From positions 1 through 7,419 of the forward strand of contig QQUD01000092.1 of assembly GCA_008501785.1 (NCBI GenBank): 7,419 bases of DNA. Direction: 5' to 3'. The notes beneath the pieces were generated by a model that saw nothing but the letters and a program-made list of their open reading frames with translations, was not told where the DNA came from and made no database searches. Below, in pieces: positions 4,960 through 7,419 of this stretch (its first letter is position 1; each line of letters starts with the position of its first letter). Position numbers and translations under genes: made by a program. This stretch comes from Chloroflexota bacterium (GTDB lineage Bacteria; Chloroflexota; Anaerolineae; Promineifilales; Promineifilaceae).

Positions 4960-6545
4960 CCCGTTCCCTCCTGTTTGGGATAATTTTTGTTGCGCAGGTT
5001 ATACAAACTGGCACGGCAATGGTTCACCGCTTCTTCGCAAATGAGGGCGGTGGATGTGCCGGTATTGAGCTGTTTGGCGGCGTTATAAAACACGTCGATG
5101 CCGGTGCGGATGACAACTTGCAGCCAATCTTCGAATATTGCGGCTGTGTCTGCATCTGGCGTGAAGCGCATAATCCAGCGGCGGAATTCGTCGCCGAGCT
5201 GCTGCCAGTAGGCTTGGAGCATCTGGTTTTTAACGGCCGTTGACCCTTTAATTGGTGTTGCATTGGGATGCTGCTTAGAAACACCACCAAAATGCTGGGC
5301 ATAAATGCGTTTGAGTGCTTTATATTCGCATTCTTCGGCAAAGGTGATGGCGTCTTGAATTTTTATGGCAAAATCGGCATTGGTGAGAATAGTGGGCGGC
5401 ACAGAGAATCCATTGCTTTCCCATTCGAAAATTTTCTTTTTATCAATTCGTAAACTGAATGTCTGAAACGGAATTGGGGTTGTTTTTCCATATGGCAATC
5501 TTTCACGAATTTCTTCATCATTGAGTTGACCAATAAATGATGGACGTAAGAAACTTCCTACATTCGTTGATGGAAGAAAAAGAGCAACATAGTCGCGCCA
5601 AACAGCGCGACCTTTTCGTGGTTTGATTGGAATTGGTTGCTCTTTGTTTTTAGAAAAATAGGCAACAAAGGGATCGCGCCAAAATGGAGCATCTTTGGGA
5701 AGATATTCGCCAGGTGCAAAAAACATCTCTTCTGCACCCCAGGCCGTTTTGTATCCGCATCGCGAGCATGTTTTATTCATCACTATCGGATATAGTCTCA
5801 CCCGTCGGGCTGGAAATGTAAGGCTATGAAGATAGCCCAAGCGTAAAACTTCTTCCTTTTTGACAGTTGGGGCATGTTTCCACCAAGGCTTATCGTCAAC
5901 TTCAGCACCAGGTCGGAAGTAGGGTGTTAATAATGAAGAAACAAGGCTGTGATAATAAGTATTCCCCCCTGGAACAACATAAATTGGTGGAATTCCATTG
6001 ATTGAGGTTGAATAACCCCGTCCGCCAGGTTGTGAAAATGTGGGAATCGTCAACAGGCCTTTTGAACAACAAGACGCACAAAGAATATGCTCAAAATCAT
6101 AAATATGATTGTAATGTGTCACAGAAGTGTCTGCGGCTTGTTCCTGTATTAATTCACTGATTGCTTTGCCCTTACCTCGCTTTTCAGGGTAAAGAGGGAT
6201 GTCGGCTGACTGCAAAAAGGGTGTTTCTTCAGAGAACAAATCAAACCGATGGGCGTATTCATCGCCAAACTGTTTGATTTTGTTGGGTGGGAAGGCATCG
6301 ACCTCCCACAAATCAAGCAAATCGTATTCAACCTCAGGCTGGAATATATCTTGCAATATCGCTGTTAATAGGCGATGGATGCTGACGACAACCAGCGGTG
6401 ATGGGTCGAATAGGGTGCGGTAAACGGCCGTGTTGAGCAGCAATTGTTCAATACTCACCATCTCTAACGCACCTGATGGCCTTTCTACCGTGATCCACGG
6501 CTCTGACCATAGGTTGAAACGGGGGGGATCATGTGTTGAAACCAT
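4956..6545 (-). CDS. cas8e: Cascade large subunit Cas8e (Cse1/CasA)
   Basis: A 529-residue Cse1 (E. coli CasA has 502). It recognises the PAM, opens the target DNA and recruits Cas3. The N-terminal F10-N-L-W-S-E-P-W-I-T-V block is the family signature, and F101-D-L-F-S-E-E-T-P-F-L-Q follows. W289 in P-F-W-R-D-P and the segment 335-343 (P-S-F-I-G-Q-L-N-D) lie where PAM-contacting loops are expected, but that placement is inferred. Two Cys pairs, C156-x-x-C159 and C260-x-x-C263, could bind a metal. The C-terminal helical bundle ends in C510-R-A-S-L-Y-N. The start at 6545 is chosen over an upstream TTG at 6581, because 6545 has AAGGAG 9 nt upstream and avoids a 12-residue extension into cas3. 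The stop overlaps the cse2 start. Confidence 0.96.
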   Translation of the reverse strand: MVSTHDPPRFNLWSEPWITVERPSGALEMVSIEQLLLNTAVYRTLFDPSPLVVVSIHRLLTAILQDIFQPEVEYDLLDLWEVDAFPPNKIKQFGDEYAHRFDLFSEETPFLQSADIPLYPEKRGKGKAISELIQEQAADTSVTHYNHIYDFEHILCASCCSKGLLTIPTFSQPGGRGYSTSINGIPPIYVVPGGNTYYHSLVSSLLTPYFRPGAEVDDKPWWKHAPTVKKEEVLRLGYLHSLTFPARRVRLYPIVMNKTCSRCGYKTAWGAEEMFFAPGEYLPKDAPFWRDPFVAYFSKNKEQPIPIKPRKGRAVWRDYVALFLPSTNVGSFLRPSFIGQLNDEEIRERLPYGKTTPIPFQTFSLRIDKKKIFEWESNGFSVPPTILTNADFAIKIQDAITFAEECEYKALKRIYAQHFGGVSKQHPNATPIKGSTAVKNQMLQAYWQQLGDEFRRWIMRFTPDADTAAIFEDWLQVVIRTGIDVFYNAAKQLNTGTSTALICEEAVNHCRASLYNLRNKNYPKQEGTG

Positions 6546-6549
6546 AAAT

Positions 6550-7419
<870 letters not shown>

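Overview
The window is one minus-strand type I-E (Cascade) CRISPR-Cas locus, read from high to low coordinates. It runs cas3 (3' part only, cut by the right edge), cas8e/cse1, cse2, cas7e, cas5e, cas6e, cas1e, cas2e, then a short leader and a CRISPR array that continues off the left edge. Every gene was identified from motifs seen in its translation. The gene order is the standard one for the subtype, so I see no new defence system here.

Layout. 7419-6550 is the Cas3 helicase C-terminal part. 6545-4956 (Cse1) and 4959-4396 (Cse2) follow with a 4-nt gap and an ATGA overlap. After 64 nt carrying two tandem hairpins come 4331-3201 (Cas7e), 3208-2543 (Cas5e, 8-nt overlap) and 2540-1881 (Cas6e, 2-nt gap). 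A 143-nt spacer holding a perfect palindrome and a degenerate 7-nt repeat precedes cas1e (1737-826). A 93-nt spacer with a long imperfect hairpin precedes cas2e (732-388). A 52-nt leader region (387-336) then meets six identical 29-nt repeats with five 32-nt spacers.

How the genes work together. In the established I-E pathway, Cas1-Cas2 insert new spacers at the leader end. Cas6e cuts the array transcript at the repeat hairpin. Cse1, Cse2, Cas7e, Cas5e and Cas6e form Cascade around the crRNA, and Cas3 is recruited to nick, unwind and degrade the target. Catalytic residues that can be checked here (Cas1 E139/H206/D216/D219, Cas6e Y23/H26, Cas3 motifs V and VI) are present. No frameshift or premature stop is visible, so the system looks intact within the window.

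Organism. A bacterium of intermediate GC content. The proteins resemble both the Escherichia coli and Thermus thermophilus I-E families, which does not fix a taxon. The most distinctive signal lies in the DNA itself: the 8-bp palindrome ACGGCCGT occurs 11 times, where about 0.1 is expected by chance. This resembles the HIP1 phenomenon of cyanobacteria but with a different sequence. Palindromic intergenic elements and a heptad repeat suggest a genome rich in small dispersed repeats. I cannot name the phylum from this alone.
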